From: CAVVYW01 sp963752605
Lineage (GTDB): Bacteria; Actinomycetota; Thermoleophilia; Solirubrobacterales; 70-9
Assembly: GCA_963752605.1 (NCBI GenBank)
Contig: CAVVYW010000006.1
Coordinates: 806,001-870,000 of the forward strand
DNA length: 64,000 nt
Direction: 5' to 3'
The notes below the pieces were generated by a model that worked only from the letters and a program-made list of their open reading frames with translations, was not told the DNA's origin and searched no databases. Position numbers and translations under genes: made by a program. Positions 10,870 through 20,118 of this stretch are shown piece after piece (position 1 is the stretch's first letter; the number at the start of each line of letters is the position of its first letter).

Positions 10870-11217
10870 ATGTCACCGCTGCTGGCAGCCGCTCTCGAAG
10901 AAGCGCGCGAACTCGCGACGGCGCGCGGCTGGACGGTGCCAGGCGAGCCGACGATCCGCGAAGCGCAGCGGCTGCTCGATCTGGTGATGCAGGACTGGCG
11001 CGCGCCTGACGTGCAGGCCGAGCCGAGCGGTGCGATCTCGCTGGAGTGGGAGGTCGGCGCGCACGGCTGGCTGAAGCTCACCGTCGCCGGCGGCGGCGCG
11101 GTCGAGCACAGCGCCGTGATCGAGGGCGACGAATACGTGCAGGTCGAACACTTCGGCGATCGACTCCCCGGTTGGGTCGAGGAGCTGCTGCACAAGCTGC
11201 TCGCCGTCGGGCACTGA
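10870..11217 (+). CDS. Hypothetical protein, 115 residues
   Basis: A small acidic protein with no signal peptide or membrane segment. The N-terminal half is helical (LAAALEEARELATARGW, IREAQRLLDLVMQDW). The C-terminal half looks like beta-strands (SLEWEVGAHGWLKLTVAGGG, EHSAVIEGDEYVQVEHFGD) ending in a helix. The ATG at 10870 was chosen because the frame upstream loses coding character. No family was recognised. It lies 13 bases before the SGNH hydrolase gene, so the two are probably co-transcribed. Confidence 0.6.
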   Translation: MSPLLAAALEEARELATARGWTVPGEPTIREAQRLLDLVMQDWRAPDVQAEPSGAISLEWEVGAHGWLKLTVAGGGAVEHSAVIEGDEYVQVEHFGDRLPGWVEELLHKLLAVGH

Positions 11218-11230
11218 AGAAAGGGAGACT

Positions 11231-12127
11231 TTGCCGCACAGCCATGCCCTCACCGTCATCTCGCCGCTGCAGGTGTGGGGCGCGGGCGAGATCGGTCCGT
11301 ATCCGTTCGGGGAGTACGCCGGCAAATGCCTCGCGCAAGGCGACTCGTGGTTTTCGATCGGATCGCTGCCGCCGGGTCTGACGACGAACGTGCTGGCGCA
11401 GCTCGAGCTCGGCAAATCGGTGGTCGCCGTGAACTGCGCGCGGCCCGGCGCCGTGCTGCATCACATGGCCGACACCTGCCGCGATCCGCAGTTCGTTCGC
11501 CTGCTCGCCGGGCCACTCGCGCTCAAGTGGAGCGCGATCCTGCTTTCCGGCGGCGGCAACGATCTCATCGACGCGGCATCTGTCGGCCCGACCGCTGCAG
11601 CCCACCTGCGCCTGCTCGCACGGCCCGAAGAGCGCGGCGCCGGTCCGCTGCTCGGCGACGACTACATCAGCAAGCCGGGCTGGAAGACCTTCAGCGATCA
11701 CCTCGAGATCGTCTTCAACGACCTCGTCGACCTTCGCGACAGCGGCATCAACAAGGGCACGCCGCTGCTGCTGCACACCTATGCGCCCGTGATGCCGCGC
11801 CCCGCCGGTGCCGGCCTCGGTTTCGGGCCGTGGCTGCAGCCGTCGCTGACGGCCTTCGGCGTGCCGGCGAGCGACTGGCTGATGGTCTCCAACGCGCTGA
11901 ACGACCGGCTCGTGCAACTGCTGCAGACACTGATCGCGGCGCGCCTGCTGGCCGACCCGACCGCCGCACTGCACCTCGTCGACACGCGCAGCGCGCAGCT
12001 GCAGCTCGCCGATCAGGTGTCCGCCGCCAGCTCGGGCGACTTCCTGAACGAGATCCATCCGACGCGCGGCGGCTACACAAAGGTGGCCGCAGTGTGGCGG
12101 CAGACGCTCGATCCGTTGGTCGTCTAG
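11231..12127 (+). CDS. SGNH/GDSL-type hydrolase
   Basis: A 298-residue protein with the spaced SGNH blocks. Block I reads LAQGDSWFSIG (nucleophile Ser near residue 40), block III reads LLSGGGNDLID, and block V reads NEIHPTRGGY, where the catalytic His is present but the usual Asp two residues before it is Glu or displaced. Probably an esterase or lipase. No signal peptide is seen. A TTG at 11231 is used as the start because an AAGGGAG sits immediately before it and no in-frame ATG is nearby. The start is uncertain. Confidence 0.72.
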   Translation: MPHSHALTVISPLQVWGAGEIGPYPFGEYAGKCLAQGDSWFSIGSLPPGLTTNVLAQLELGKSVVAVNCARPGAVLHHMADTCRDPQFVRLLAGPLALKWSAILLSGGGNDLIDAASVGPTAAAHLRLLARPEERGAGPLLGDDYISKPGWKTFSDHLEIVFNDLVDLRDSGINKGTPLLLHTYAPVMPRPAGAGLGFGPWLQPSLTAFGVPASDWLMVSNALNDRLVQLLQTLIAARLLADPTAALHLVDTRSAQLQLADQVSAASSGDFLNEIHPTRGGYTKVAAVWRQTLDPLVV

Positions 12128-12200
12128 GCTCCCGCAGCCCGCCCTGCGCGTCGAGCCGAACGCGGCTACGATGCTCGCCCAGCCGTAGAGGAGTGCTGGC

Positions 12201-12674
12201 ATGCCGAGCTTGCGAATCCACGTCAACGGCCGATCGGTCGAGACCGATGTCGAGCCTCAGACCTTGCTGGTCGATCTGTTGCGCGGGCCGCTCGCGTTGA
12301 CCGGCACACACGTCGGCTGCGACACCGCGCAGTGCGGCTGCTGCACCGTGCTGCTCGACGAGCAGGCCGTGAAGAGCTGCAGCCTGCTCGCGCTGCAGGC
12401 GCAAGGGCGCTCGGTGACCACCGTCGAGGGCCTCGCGCGCGACGGCAGGCTGCACCCGTTGCAGGAAGCGTTCATCGACTGCCACGGGTTGCAGTGCGGC
12501 TTCTGCACGCCGGGCATGTTGATGTCGGCGGCCGGCTTGCTCGCGCGCAACCCGCGCCCGAGCGAAGCCGAGATCGTCGACGCGCTCGAAGGCAACCTGT
12601 GCCGCTGCACCGGCTACGTGAACATCGTCGCCGCGGTGCAGCAGGCGGCCGACAAGATCGGAGCCGGCAAATGA
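12201..12674 (+). CDS. 2Fe-2S small subunit of a molybdenum hydroxylase
   Basis: A 157-residue iron-sulfur subunit of the xanthine dehydrogenase/CO dehydrogenase superfamily. The plant-ferredoxin-like N-terminal cluster motif is GCDTAQCGCCTVLLD. The C-terminal helical cluster motif is QCGFCTPGM with NLCRCTGY. It passes electrons from the molybdenum centre to an acceptor. Its stop overlaps the start of the large subunit by ATGA, showing translational coupling. An AGAGGAG Shine-Dalgarno precedes the ATG. Confidence 0.93.
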   Translation: MPSLRIHVNGRSVETDVEPQTLLVDLLRGPLALTGTHVGCDTAQCGCCTVLLDEQAVKSCSLLALQAQGRSVTTVEGLARDGRLHPLQEAFIDCHGLQCGFCTPGMLMSAAGLLARNPRPSEAEIVDALEGNLCRCTGYVNIVAAVQQAADKIGAGK

Positions 12675-15040
12675 GCGCTCCGATGGAAGCCGGCCGCTTC
12701 GGCAGCGGCCACACGGTGCGGCGCATCGAAGACCCGGCGCTCGTCGCCGGCCAGGGCCGCTTCACCGACGACCTGGCGCGCCCGAGCCTGGCGCACCTCG
12801 TGTTCCTGCGCTCGCCGTATGCACATGCACGCATCGTGTCGATCGACACGAGCGCGGCGCGCGAGATGCCGGGCGTGATCGCGGTGCTCACCGGTGCCGA
12901 TCTCGTGCAGGCCGGCGTGAAGCCGATGGCCGCCGAGATTCCGTTCCCGCGCCCCGACGGCAAGCCCGCCGCCACCGCGCCACGCCGCGCGCTCGCGCAC
13001 GAGACGGTGCGCTACGTCGGCGAAGCGGTCGCCGCGGTGGTCGCCGAGAGCCGCGCGCTCGCGACCAACGCCGCCGAGGCGGTGATGGTCGAGTACGACG
13101 AGCTGCCCGCCGTCGTCGATGCGATCCGCGCGACGGCGCCGGGCGCGCCGGTGCTGTGGCCCGCGGCACCCGACAACATCGCCTCCGAAACGCGGCATGG
13201 CGACGCGAAAGCCACCGCAGCGGCGTTCGCACGCGCCGCCCACGTCGTGTCGGTCGAGATCCCACAATCAGCGGCTCGCGCCGAGCCCGATGGAGCCGCA
13301 GAGTCGTGCTCGCCGAAGTCGAAGCGGGCAGCGGCCGCTTGCTCGTGCACACCAGCAACCAGATGCCGACCGCGGTGCGCGAATCGATCATGACGATGCT
13401 CGGCCTGACGAAGGGGCAGGTGCGCGTGCTGGTCGGCGACGTTGGCGGCGGGTTCGGCATGAAGGGCGGCCCGCATCCGGAAGACATCGCGGTCGCGTAC
13501 GCGGCGCTGAGCCTGAAGCGGCCGGTGAAGTGGTGTGCGCAGCGCCTCGAGGAGTTCCTGTCGGCGACGCAAGGGCGCGACCAGACGACGCGCGGCGAGA
13601 TGGCGCTCGATGCGAACGGCAAGGTGCTCGCGCTGCGCGTGCGCTCGCTGGCCAACGTCGGCGCGTATGCAACGACGACGAATGTCGTGATCCCGCTGCT
13701 CGTCGGGCCCTGGGTCACGACGAGCGTGTACGACATCCAGACGATCGACCTGCATCTCACCGCGGTGATGACGAACACCGCGCTCGTCGGTGCGTACCGC
13801 GGAGCCGGCCGGCCGGAGGCGATCTACCTCATCGAGCGGCTGATGGACGCGGCCGCGCGCGAGCTGAAGCTCGACCCCGCCGAGCTGCGCCGCCGCAACC
13901 TGATCCGGCCCGAGCAGATGCCCTACCGCACCCCGATGGCGCAGACCTACGACTGCGGCGAGTTCGAGAAGATGCTCGACCAGGCGCTCGCGCTCGCCGA
14001 CTGGAACGGCTACGCCGCGCGCCGCCGCGAGTCGGAGCAACGCGGCATGCTGCGCGGCCGCGCGGTGTCGACCTTTCTCGAATGGACCGGCGGCAACGCG
14101 TTCGAGCGAGAACGTCGTCGTCAACGTGCTGCCCGAGGGCGTCATCGAGCTGGCATCGGCGACGCAGGCGATGGGCCAGGGCATCGCGACGAGTTACGCG
14201 CAGCTCGCGGTCGACGTGTTCGGCGTGCCGATCGAGAGCATCCGCGTGCTGCAAGGCGACACCGATCGCGCCAACGGCTTCGGCAGCGCCGGATCACGTT
14301 CGTTGTTCACGGGCGGCGCCGCGGTGAGCGTCGCGTCGCAGCGCACCGTCGAGCAGCGAAGCAGCTCGCGGCCGAAGCGCTCGAGGCTTCGGCGGCCGAT
14401 ATCGAGTACCGCGCGGGGCGCTTTCATGTCGTCGGCACCGACGTCGGCATCGGCTTGTTCGAGCTCGCCGCGCGCCAGCCCGAGCGCGCGCATCCGCGCC
14501 GACGGCTCGACCACCGCCGGCGGGCCGAGCTGGCCGAACGCGTGCCACGTGTGCGAGGTCGAGGTCGACCCGGCCACCGGCGCCGTCGAGATCGTCGCGT
14601 ATGCGTCGGTCAACGACATCGGCCGTGTCGTCAGCCCGACCATCGTGCGCGGCCAGATCGAAGGCGGCGCGATGCAGGGCATCGGCCAGGCGCTGTGCGA
14701 GCGTGTCGTCTACGACGCCGACAGCGGCCAGGCGCTGACCGCGACCTTCATGGACTACGCGCTGCCGCGCGCCGACATGTTCCGCGACTTCAAGACGCAG
14801 CTCGACACGAGCGTGCCGTGCCTGACGAACACGCTCGGCGTGAAGGGCGTCGGCGAGCTCGGCACGATCGGCGCGACGCCGACGGTCGTCAACGCCGTCG
14901 TCGACGCGCTCTCGCAAGCGGGGCTCGCGCGCGATGCCGAGCGTGTGCAGATGCCGCTGACCGCGCACACCGTCTGGCGCGCGCTGCAACGCGACTTCGC
15001 GCCGTCGCCGTTCGAGAGCGATCAAAGGGCCTTGCGGTAG
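12671..15040 (+). pseudogene. Molybdopterin-binding large subunit of a xanthine dehydrogenase-family hydroxylase, frame broken about four times
   Basis: The catalytic subunit, about 780 residues when pieces are joined. Conserved blocks are present in order: GHTVRRIEDPALVAGQGRF at the N terminus, GGGFGMKGG, ALVGAYRGAGRPEA, QAMGQGIATSYAQLA, NDIGRVVSPTIVRGQIEGG, and KGVGELGTIGATP, which holds the catalytic Glu. Frame breaks lie near 13265, 14110, 14350 and 14500. All motifs survive, which argues for indel errors. The AYRGAGR loop differs from the AYRCSFR of true CO dehydrogenase, so CO is not the likely substrate. No FAD subunit is present, which suggests a two-subunit enzyme of the isoquinoline oxidoreductase type. 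It converges with the GNAT gene, overlapping by 19 bases. Confidence 0.85.
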
Positions 15041-15483
15041 ACGACGAATCCACAGTCGTCGGTGATCCGGTCGTACAGGCGCCGCGCGGTCGCGTTGCCC
15101 TGCTGGGTGTGCCAGTACAAGCGGCTCGAGCCTGCGGCCTTCGCACGCTCGCAGACGGCCTCGATCAGCGCGTGGCCCACGCCGCGGCCGCGCGCGTCCT
15201 TCGCGGTGTAGAGGTCCTGCAGGTAACACGTCAGCGCGAGCTGATTCGTGCTGCGGTGAAAGAGATAGTGCGCCAGGCCGACCAACGTGCCCGAGCTCTG
15301 CGCGACGAGCGCATGCATCGGCTCGGCGGGGTCGAAGAAACGTGACCACGTCGTCTCGGTGACCTCGGCTGGCAATGCCGTCGGGCCCTCGCGCCCGTAG
15401 AACGCGTTGTAGCCGTCCCAGAGCGGTTTCCAGGCGGCGTAGTCCTCACGCGCGGCGGCGCGTATCACGATGGTTTCGGTCAA
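15022..15483 (-). CDS. GNAT family N-acetyltransferase
   Basis: A 153-residue single GNAT domain of full length. The beta1-alpha1 start TIVIRAAAREDYAAWKPLW, the central strand LTCYLQDLYTAKDARGRGVG (the acetyl-CoA pyrophosphate loop R/Q-x-x-G-x-G/A as ARGRGVG) and the alpha4-beta6 end YWHTQQGNATARRLYDRI are all present. The acceptor substrate is unknown. Confidence 0.92.
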   Translation of the reverse strand: MTETIVIRAAAREDYAAWKPLWDGYNAFYGREGPTALPAEVTETTWSRFFDPAEPMHALVAQSSGTLVGLAHYLFHRSTNQLALTCYLQDLYTAKDARGRGVGHALIEAVCERAKAAGSSRLYWHTQQGNATARRLYDRITDDCGFVVYRKAL

Positions 15484-16083
15484 GCAGTTGCCTATTGCGA
15501 CGCGCGGCCTCGTCGCGCCAGCATGCGCAGATGCGCTGCGCGGGGTCTCTTTTCACTCGCATTCGGGTTGTCGTGCGCCGCGGCGCGCCCGTCGACACCG
15601 ACGCGCGGCGTACGCCGCTGCGCGCGAGATCGCCGAGGGCCGGACCGGTCATGTCGTGGACCGCGAGCGCAGTTGCGCGCCCGGCGCCGGGCCACGTGAA
15701 GGGAGCGTCGCAGCGTCGAGCGCGCGACGGCGGCGCGAAGGGGAAAAGGGGGGGCGTCGAGCAAGACAGATGCCTACGACGGCGTGCGGCGCGCGACGTC
15801 ATCGGCGCGGCGGCCGGTGACCCGGCGACGCGCGCGTCGTGCCGCGCGTGGCGGGCCGGTGTTCGAGTGCGTGGCCACGGACGGTGTCGCGTGGTCTTCA
15901 GATGAGGCAAGTCTATTGAGCCGCGCTGCGGGAGAACGCGACGATCGTCGTCGTCGGGTTCAATGGACAGCCCCTCGATGCACGACAGGGGCCCGCTGGC
16001 CTTGCGTGCGCTCGGCGACACGCGGCCGGGGCCGCGACCATGTCCCGCAACCTGTGCGCGCTGCGCATGCACAGGTCGCCGTA
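15484..16083. other. 600-base stretch without a recognisable gene
   Basis: All reading frames here give Arg- and Ala-rich low-complexity translations with no family motif. GGGGAAAAGGGGGGG at about 15740 is the only notable run. No RNA gene, repeat or terminator was recognised. It may hold degraded or badly assembled sequence, given the frame breaks on both sides. Confidence 0.5.
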
Positions 16084-16086
16084 GCC

Positions 16087-16926
16087 TCACTGCCCGGCGC
16101 TTCGGAAGAACAGTTGCTCGCCGCCGACCTTGTAGGCGGCGATCGTGTTCTGCCCGGCCGGCGACACGACCCAGTCGGTGAACTCCTGCGCGAAGTCCTT
16201 CTTCACGTGCGGATGCTTCGCCGGGTTGACGACGATCACGCCGTACTGGTTGAACAGCCGCTTGTCGCCTTCGACCAGGATCGCGAGGTCGCCGCGGTTC
16301 TTGAACGACAGCCACGTGCCGCGGTCGGTCAGCACATAGGCGTTGTTCGACGACGCCATGTTCAGCGCCGGGCCCATGCCGCAGCCGCATTCCTGGTAGC
16401 CGGCGCGGCTTCTTCGCGGCCACGTCGACGCCGGCCGCCTTCCAGTAGCGCAGCTCGGCTGCGTGCGTGCCGCTCTTGTCGCCGCGCGAGACGAACGGCG
16501 CGTTGGCGCCGCGAGCTTGCCGAGCGCCGCGGCGATGTCCTTGCCCTTGGTACCGGCCGGGTCGGCCTTCGGACCGACGAGCACGAAGTCGTTGTACATC
16601 ACCGGCCTGCGCTGCAGTCCGAAGCCTTCGGCGACGAACTTCTCCTCGGCCGCCTGGTCGTGCACGAACACGATGTCGGCGTCGCCGCGACGGCCGGTGT
16701 CGAGCGCCTGCCCGGTGCCTAGCGCCACCACGCGCACCTCGATGCCGGTGGCCTTGCGTGAACGCCGGCAGCAGGTGGGCGAAGAGGCCCGACTGCTCGG
16801 TCGACGTGGTCGAGGCCATCACGATGAACTTGTCTTGCGCGAGCGCGGCGCGAGCCGCAACGAGCGCGCCGAGCGCCGACGGCAACGCAGCGCGCGTCGG
16901 CGGATGTGGCTGATGTTCAGGTCCAA
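16087..16926 (-). pseudogene. tupA: Tungstate-binding periplasmic protein TupA-like, frame broken
   Basis: Joined pieces give a substrate-binding protein of about 270 residues: a signal peptide (ALGALVAARAALAQ), then DKFIVMASTTSTEQSGLF, which carries the TTST-x-x-SGL oxyanion-binding signature of TupA. RRGDADIVFVHDQAAEEKFV, PFVSRGDKSGTHAAELRYW and QECGCGMGPALNMAS follow. The start is a TTG at 16926 with AAAGGAG seven bases before it. Frame breaks lie near 16880, 16755, 16510 and 16400, each between intact conserved blocks. It binds tungstate (or molybdate) for the ABC importer encoded by the next two genes. Confidence 0.8.
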
Positions 16927-17664
16927 TGCAACTCTCCTTTGAGGAACAGCGCTGCCTCCTCGCGGCAGCTCGTCGTTGAAGAAACGCGCGGTCGGCAGGT
17001 CGACGATGAGCCGGCCGCCTTCGAGATAGATCACGCGCGATGCGAGCCGCTTCGCCTGGCCGAGGTTGTGCGTGCTCATCACGACCGTCATGCCTTCGGC
17101 GGCGAACTCCTCGATCAGCGCTTCGACCTCGCGCTTGGCGCTCGGGTCGAGGCTCGCGGTCGGCTCGTCGAGGAAGAGCAGTTGCGGCTGCAGTGCCCAG
17201 GCGCGCGCCAGCGCGAGCCGCTGCTGCTGGCCGCCCGAGAGCGCGCGCGCCGGGCGCTCGCGCAGCTGCGGCGATGCCCACGCGATGCAGCGCGGCGTGC
17301 GCGAGGTCGGCGCGCTCGCGCGCGCGGCACGCGGGCGAGCCACAAGCCGAGCATCATGTTCGCCGCACCGACAGGCGCAGCAGGAACGGGCGCTGGAACA
17401 CCATCGCCTGCTTGCACGCGGCGAGCGCCAACGCACGCTCGCCTTCGCAGCGCTGCAGGCCGTGCAGCACGCGCAGCAGCGTGGTCTTGCCCGAGCCGTT
17501 GGTGCCGAGCAGCGCGACACGCTCGCCGGAGCGCACGTCGAGGTCACTGCGTGCAGCGCGCGCACATCGCCGAAGCGCAGCCGACGCTGCGCAAGCCGAT
17601 CAGCGGTCTCGCCGACGCGCCTCGGCTGTACGACGACCGCCGGCATGACGATCGCCGTCGTCAT
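16917..17664 (-). pseudogene. tupC: Tungstate ABC transporter ATP-binding protein TupC-like, frame broken
   Basis: The ATPase of the importer. Walker A reads ALLGTNGSGKTTLLRVL. The ABC signature is LSGGQQQRLALARA, with Walker B LLFLDEPTASLDP, and the switch His lies in VVMSTHNLGQAKRLA. The ATG at 17664 overlaps the tupB stop. Adding one base near 16960 lets the frame close as FNDELPREEAALFLKGELHW with a stop at 16917, overlapping tupA. Further breaks lie near 17540 and 17280-17350. The order tupB-tupC-tupA on this strand with overlapping ends indicates one operon. Confidence 0.82.
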
Positions 17665-18364
17665 GCGCCGCGCTCGCGCTGCAGGCTTGCACGAGCGCGA
17701 TCAACGCGTTGATCAGCGCGACGACGCGCAGCAGCACGAGGCCGAGCGCCAGCGCGAGCGGCAGGTCGCCCTTGCTGGTCTCGAGCGCGATCGTCGTGGT
17801 CATCACGCGCGTCACGCCGTCGATGTTGCCGCCGACGATCATCACCGCGCCGACTTCGGCGATCGCGCGGCCGAACGCGGCGAGCAGCACCGTCAGCAGC
17901 GCCCAGCGCTCGTGCACGAGCATCAGCAGCGCGCGCTGCAGCGGGCGCGCGCCCAGCGATCGCAACTGGTCGCCGCTGCCGCGCAGCGCATCGGCGACGA
18001 GCTGGCGCGTCAGCGCGGCCACGATCGGCAGCACGAGGATCGTCTGCGCGATCACCATCGCGGTCGGCGTGAACAGGATGCCCAGCGAGCCGAGCGGCCC
18101 GGAGCGCGACAGCAGCAGATAGACCACGAGCCCGACCACGACCGACGGCAGCGCGAGCAGGGTGTTGAGCAGCAGCACCAGCACGCGATAGCCCGGAAAG
18201 CGCGCCACCGCGAGGCCCGCTCCGCCGAACAGCCCGAAACCCGCCGCGAACAGGCACGCCGACCCGCTGACCGCCAGCGACAACGTGACGATGCGCAGCA
18301 GCGCCGGGTCGGCGCTTGCGATCAGGTTCGCGGCGGTGGAAACGCTTTCGCCGAAGGCGCTCAT
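17661..18364 (-). CDS. tupB: Tungstate ABC transporter permease TupB-like (one C-terminal frame break)
   Basis: A permease of about 234 residues with five to six transmembrane helices. The cytoplasmic EAA-type loop reads ALRGSGDQLRSLGARPLQRA, and AFGRAIAEVGAVMIVGGNI, the ATPase-contact and channel segment characteristic of tungstate/molybdate-type permeases, follows it. Near 17700 a one-base shift gives the natural end ASLQRERGA with a stop overlapping the tupC start (ATGA). Without it the frame runs on into tupC. The gene opens the tupBCA operon. Confidence 0.86.
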
Positions 18365-18481
18365 GCGTGCATCAGGACACGCTTCATTCTTGCGGGGCGT
18401 TCCGTGGCTGGCGATATGCAGCGCCTTGCATAGCCCGGGACCTCAGGTGCAACGGTCGCGTGAACGCGCCGCGCGTGTCGA

Positions 18482-19285
18482 TCACTCTTCGCCGAAATCG
18501 CGGTCTGACGGGTTCACCTCACCGAGCTTCCAGTAGCCGCGCGTGACGAGCTTCTTGCGATCGACGCCGCGCTCGTTCAAAAAGCAGTCGCGGATGCGCC
18601 GCATCGCACCGGCTTCGCAGCCCACGTAGATGCGCCCTTCCCCGGGCGGCAACGGGCCTAGCGCGCGCAGCGCCTCCTCGAGCGGCTTGCCGGCATCACG
18701 GAAGTCTTCACCGCGCGAGAGCCAGCGCACCTCGATGCTCGCGGCGCTCTGCAACGGCCGCGCTTCGCGATGGCTCGACACCTCGACCAGCACCTTCGCG
18801 CGCGCCAGCGCCGGCAGCTCCTCGAGGATCGTCTCGATCGCCGGCAGCGCGGTCTCGTCGCCCGCGAGCAGGAACCACGTCGCGTCGGCGTCGATCTTGT
18901 AGCCGGGCGCGGGGCCCATCACGATCAGGCGGTCGCCCTTCTGTGCGCGCACCGCCCACTTGCCGGCGGGCCCTTCGTCGTGCAGCACGAGGTCGACGTC
19001 GAGCTCGCGCAGCGACGCATCGAAGCGCCGCGGCGTGTAGGTGCGCATGAACGGCGAGCGCGGACCGTCGGGCGCAGGCATCGGCGCCTCGTGCGAGCCC
19101 TGCTCGGGCACCGTCAGCTTCAGGTGCCCCGCGGGCCCGCGCCACTCGAAGCCCTCGAGCGCGTCGCCGGTGAAGGTGACGCGGATCATGCGCGGGCTCA
19201 GGCGATGCACGTGCAGCACTTCGACGCTGCGTGCGGTCGGCGGCTTGCGCGGCGCGCCGTTGGAGTTGGATGGAGTCGTCGTCAT
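18482..19285 (-). CDS. Siderophore-interacting protein (FAD-dependent ferric reductase type)
   Basis: A 267-residue protein with an N-terminal FAD-binding barrel, including the FMRTYTPRRFD flavin motif (RxYTxR). A C-terminal NAD(P)H/SIP domain follows, with LLAGDETALPAIETILEELP, YVGCEAGAMRRIRDCF and KLVTRGYWKLGE, matching ViuB/YqjH-type siderophore-interacting proteins. It reduces ferric siderophores in the cytoplasm to release iron. ATG 19285 is preferred to the upstream GTG at 19318. The divergent MarR-type gene may control it. Confidence 0.9.
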   Translation of the reverse strand: MTTTPSNSNGAPRKPPTARSVEVLHVHRLSPRMIRVTFTGDALEGFEWRGPAGHLKLTVPEQGSHEAPMPAPDGPRSPFMRTYTPRRFDASLRELDVDLVLHDEGPAGKWAVRAQKGDRLIVMGPAPGYKIDADATWFLLAGDETALPAIETILEELPALARAKVLVEVSSHREARPLQSAASIEVRWLSRGEDFRDAGKPLEEALRALGPLPPGEGRIYVGCEAGAMRRIRDCFLNERGVDRKKLVTRGYWKLGEVNPSDRDFGEE

Positions 19286-19458
19286 GGGGCGATCGTATGC
19301 CTGAACGATCACCCTCACGAAGCGATCACCTTAGTGCCGTCAATCCCGTTCTCGAGTCGTTCTTCGCGCCACTGAGGTTGATCTTCTTCCCATGCTTATT
19401 GTTGGTGTGCGATCTATCAGATACTGCCCCGTGTCCGGGAAAGCACGTACAGGCTTCC

Positions 19459-19464
19459 TATAAT
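19459..19464 (+). promoter_or_regulatory. Consensus -10 box before the MarR-type gene
   Basis: A perfect TATAAT lies 31 bases before the ATG at 19496. The matching -35 region (about 19436-19441) is weak (TGTCCG-like), suggesting an activator-dependent or weak promoter. No clear MarR-type palindrome was seen. Confidence 0.45.
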
Positions 19465-19495
19465 TCGTCTGTCAACCAACGATCGCCGCTGCACC

Positions 19496-20020
19496 ATGTC
19501 GCTCGAGAAGTTCTATTCCCGGCCGGGGCACCTGATCCGGCGCCTGAACCAGATCTCGATGGCGCTGTTTTTCGAAGAGACGCAGCCGCTGGACCTGACC
19601 TCGGTGCAGTACGCGGCGCTGAACATGATCCAGGAGGTGCCGGGCATCGACCAGGCGAGCCTGTCGAACATGATCGCGTTCGACAAGACGACGATCGTGA
19701 AGGTGCTCGACCGCCTCGTCGACAAGGCGCTGATCACGCGCACGCGCTCCGAGACCGACCGGCGCCTGAACCACCTGCACGTCACGCCAAAGGGCACGCA
19801 GGTGTTGCGCGAGATCCACCCGATGCTCGACCGCAGCGACAAGCGCATCCTCGCGCCGCTGTCCGAAGCCGATCAGCGCAAGTTCATGGAGATGCTGTCG
19901 CGTCTGGTGCAGGTGAACAACATCTACAGCCGCGCGCCGCTCGACACGACGCTGCGCGAGAGCCTGCTGGCCAAGAGCAAGAGCAAGAGCGCGAAGACAC
20001 TGCGCGGGAGGAAGGGCTAG
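19496..20020 (+). CDS. MarR family transcriptional regulator
   Basis: A 174-residue winged-helix regulator of usual length. The helix-turn-helix lies in PGIDQASLSNMIAFDKTTIV, and the wing carries the conserved DRR as SETDRRLNHLHVT. It is followed by the dimer helices. The C-terminal tail is Lys/Ser-rich (AKSKSKSAKTLRGRKG). MarR proteins usually repress neighbouring efflux or catabolic genes in response to small aromatics. The divergent siderophore-interacting gene is one candidate target. The tail sequence is repeated in degenerate form at 20948-20998. Confidence 0.92.
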   Translation: MSLEKFYSRPGHLIRRLNQISMALFFEETQPLDLTSVQYAALNMIQEVPGIDQASLSNMIAFDKTTIVKVLDRLVDKALITRTRSETDRRLNHLHVTPKGTQVLREIHPMLDRSDKRILAPLSEADQRKFMEMLSRLVQVNNIYSRAPLDTTLRESLLAKSKSKSAKTLRGRKG

Positions 20021-20118
20021 ATTCCCTGCCTTGTGGCCGAGCCGTCGACGAGGGTCAGGCAGGCCTATTCAGGCAACCCCGCTTTCCTGAGCCCCTCGAA
20101 GAAGCGTTCCCTGCCGGC
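19970..20118. repeat. Copy A of a diverged duplication (MarR tail plus TPR-protein tail)
   Basis: This copy contains the last 17 codons of the MarR gene (plus strand) and the last codons of the TPR gene (minus strand, GRERFFEGLRKAGLPE). Both tails recur in diverged form at 20948-21081 in the same order and orientation. In copy A the two tails are separated by 44 bases. Confidence 0.75.

Noticed and set aside
12671..15040. Aerobic CO dehydrogenase large subunit (CoxL)
   Set aside because: The loop reads AYRGAGR, not AYRCSFR of true CoxL, and no CoxM is present.
13156..15345. Long plus-strand ORF of 729 codons over the hydroxylase region
   Set aside because: It is a mixture: part of it is the true large subunit and the rest is an Arg-rich out-of-frame reading after a frame break.
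15484..16083. Candidate novel gene in the 600-base gap
   Set aside because: All frames are Arg/Ala-rich with no start context, signal peptide or motif.
15446..17281. 611-codon minus-strand ORF spanning 15.4-17.3 kb
   Set aside because: It contains only short in-frame pieces of TupA and TupC joined through low-complexity out-of-frame sequence.
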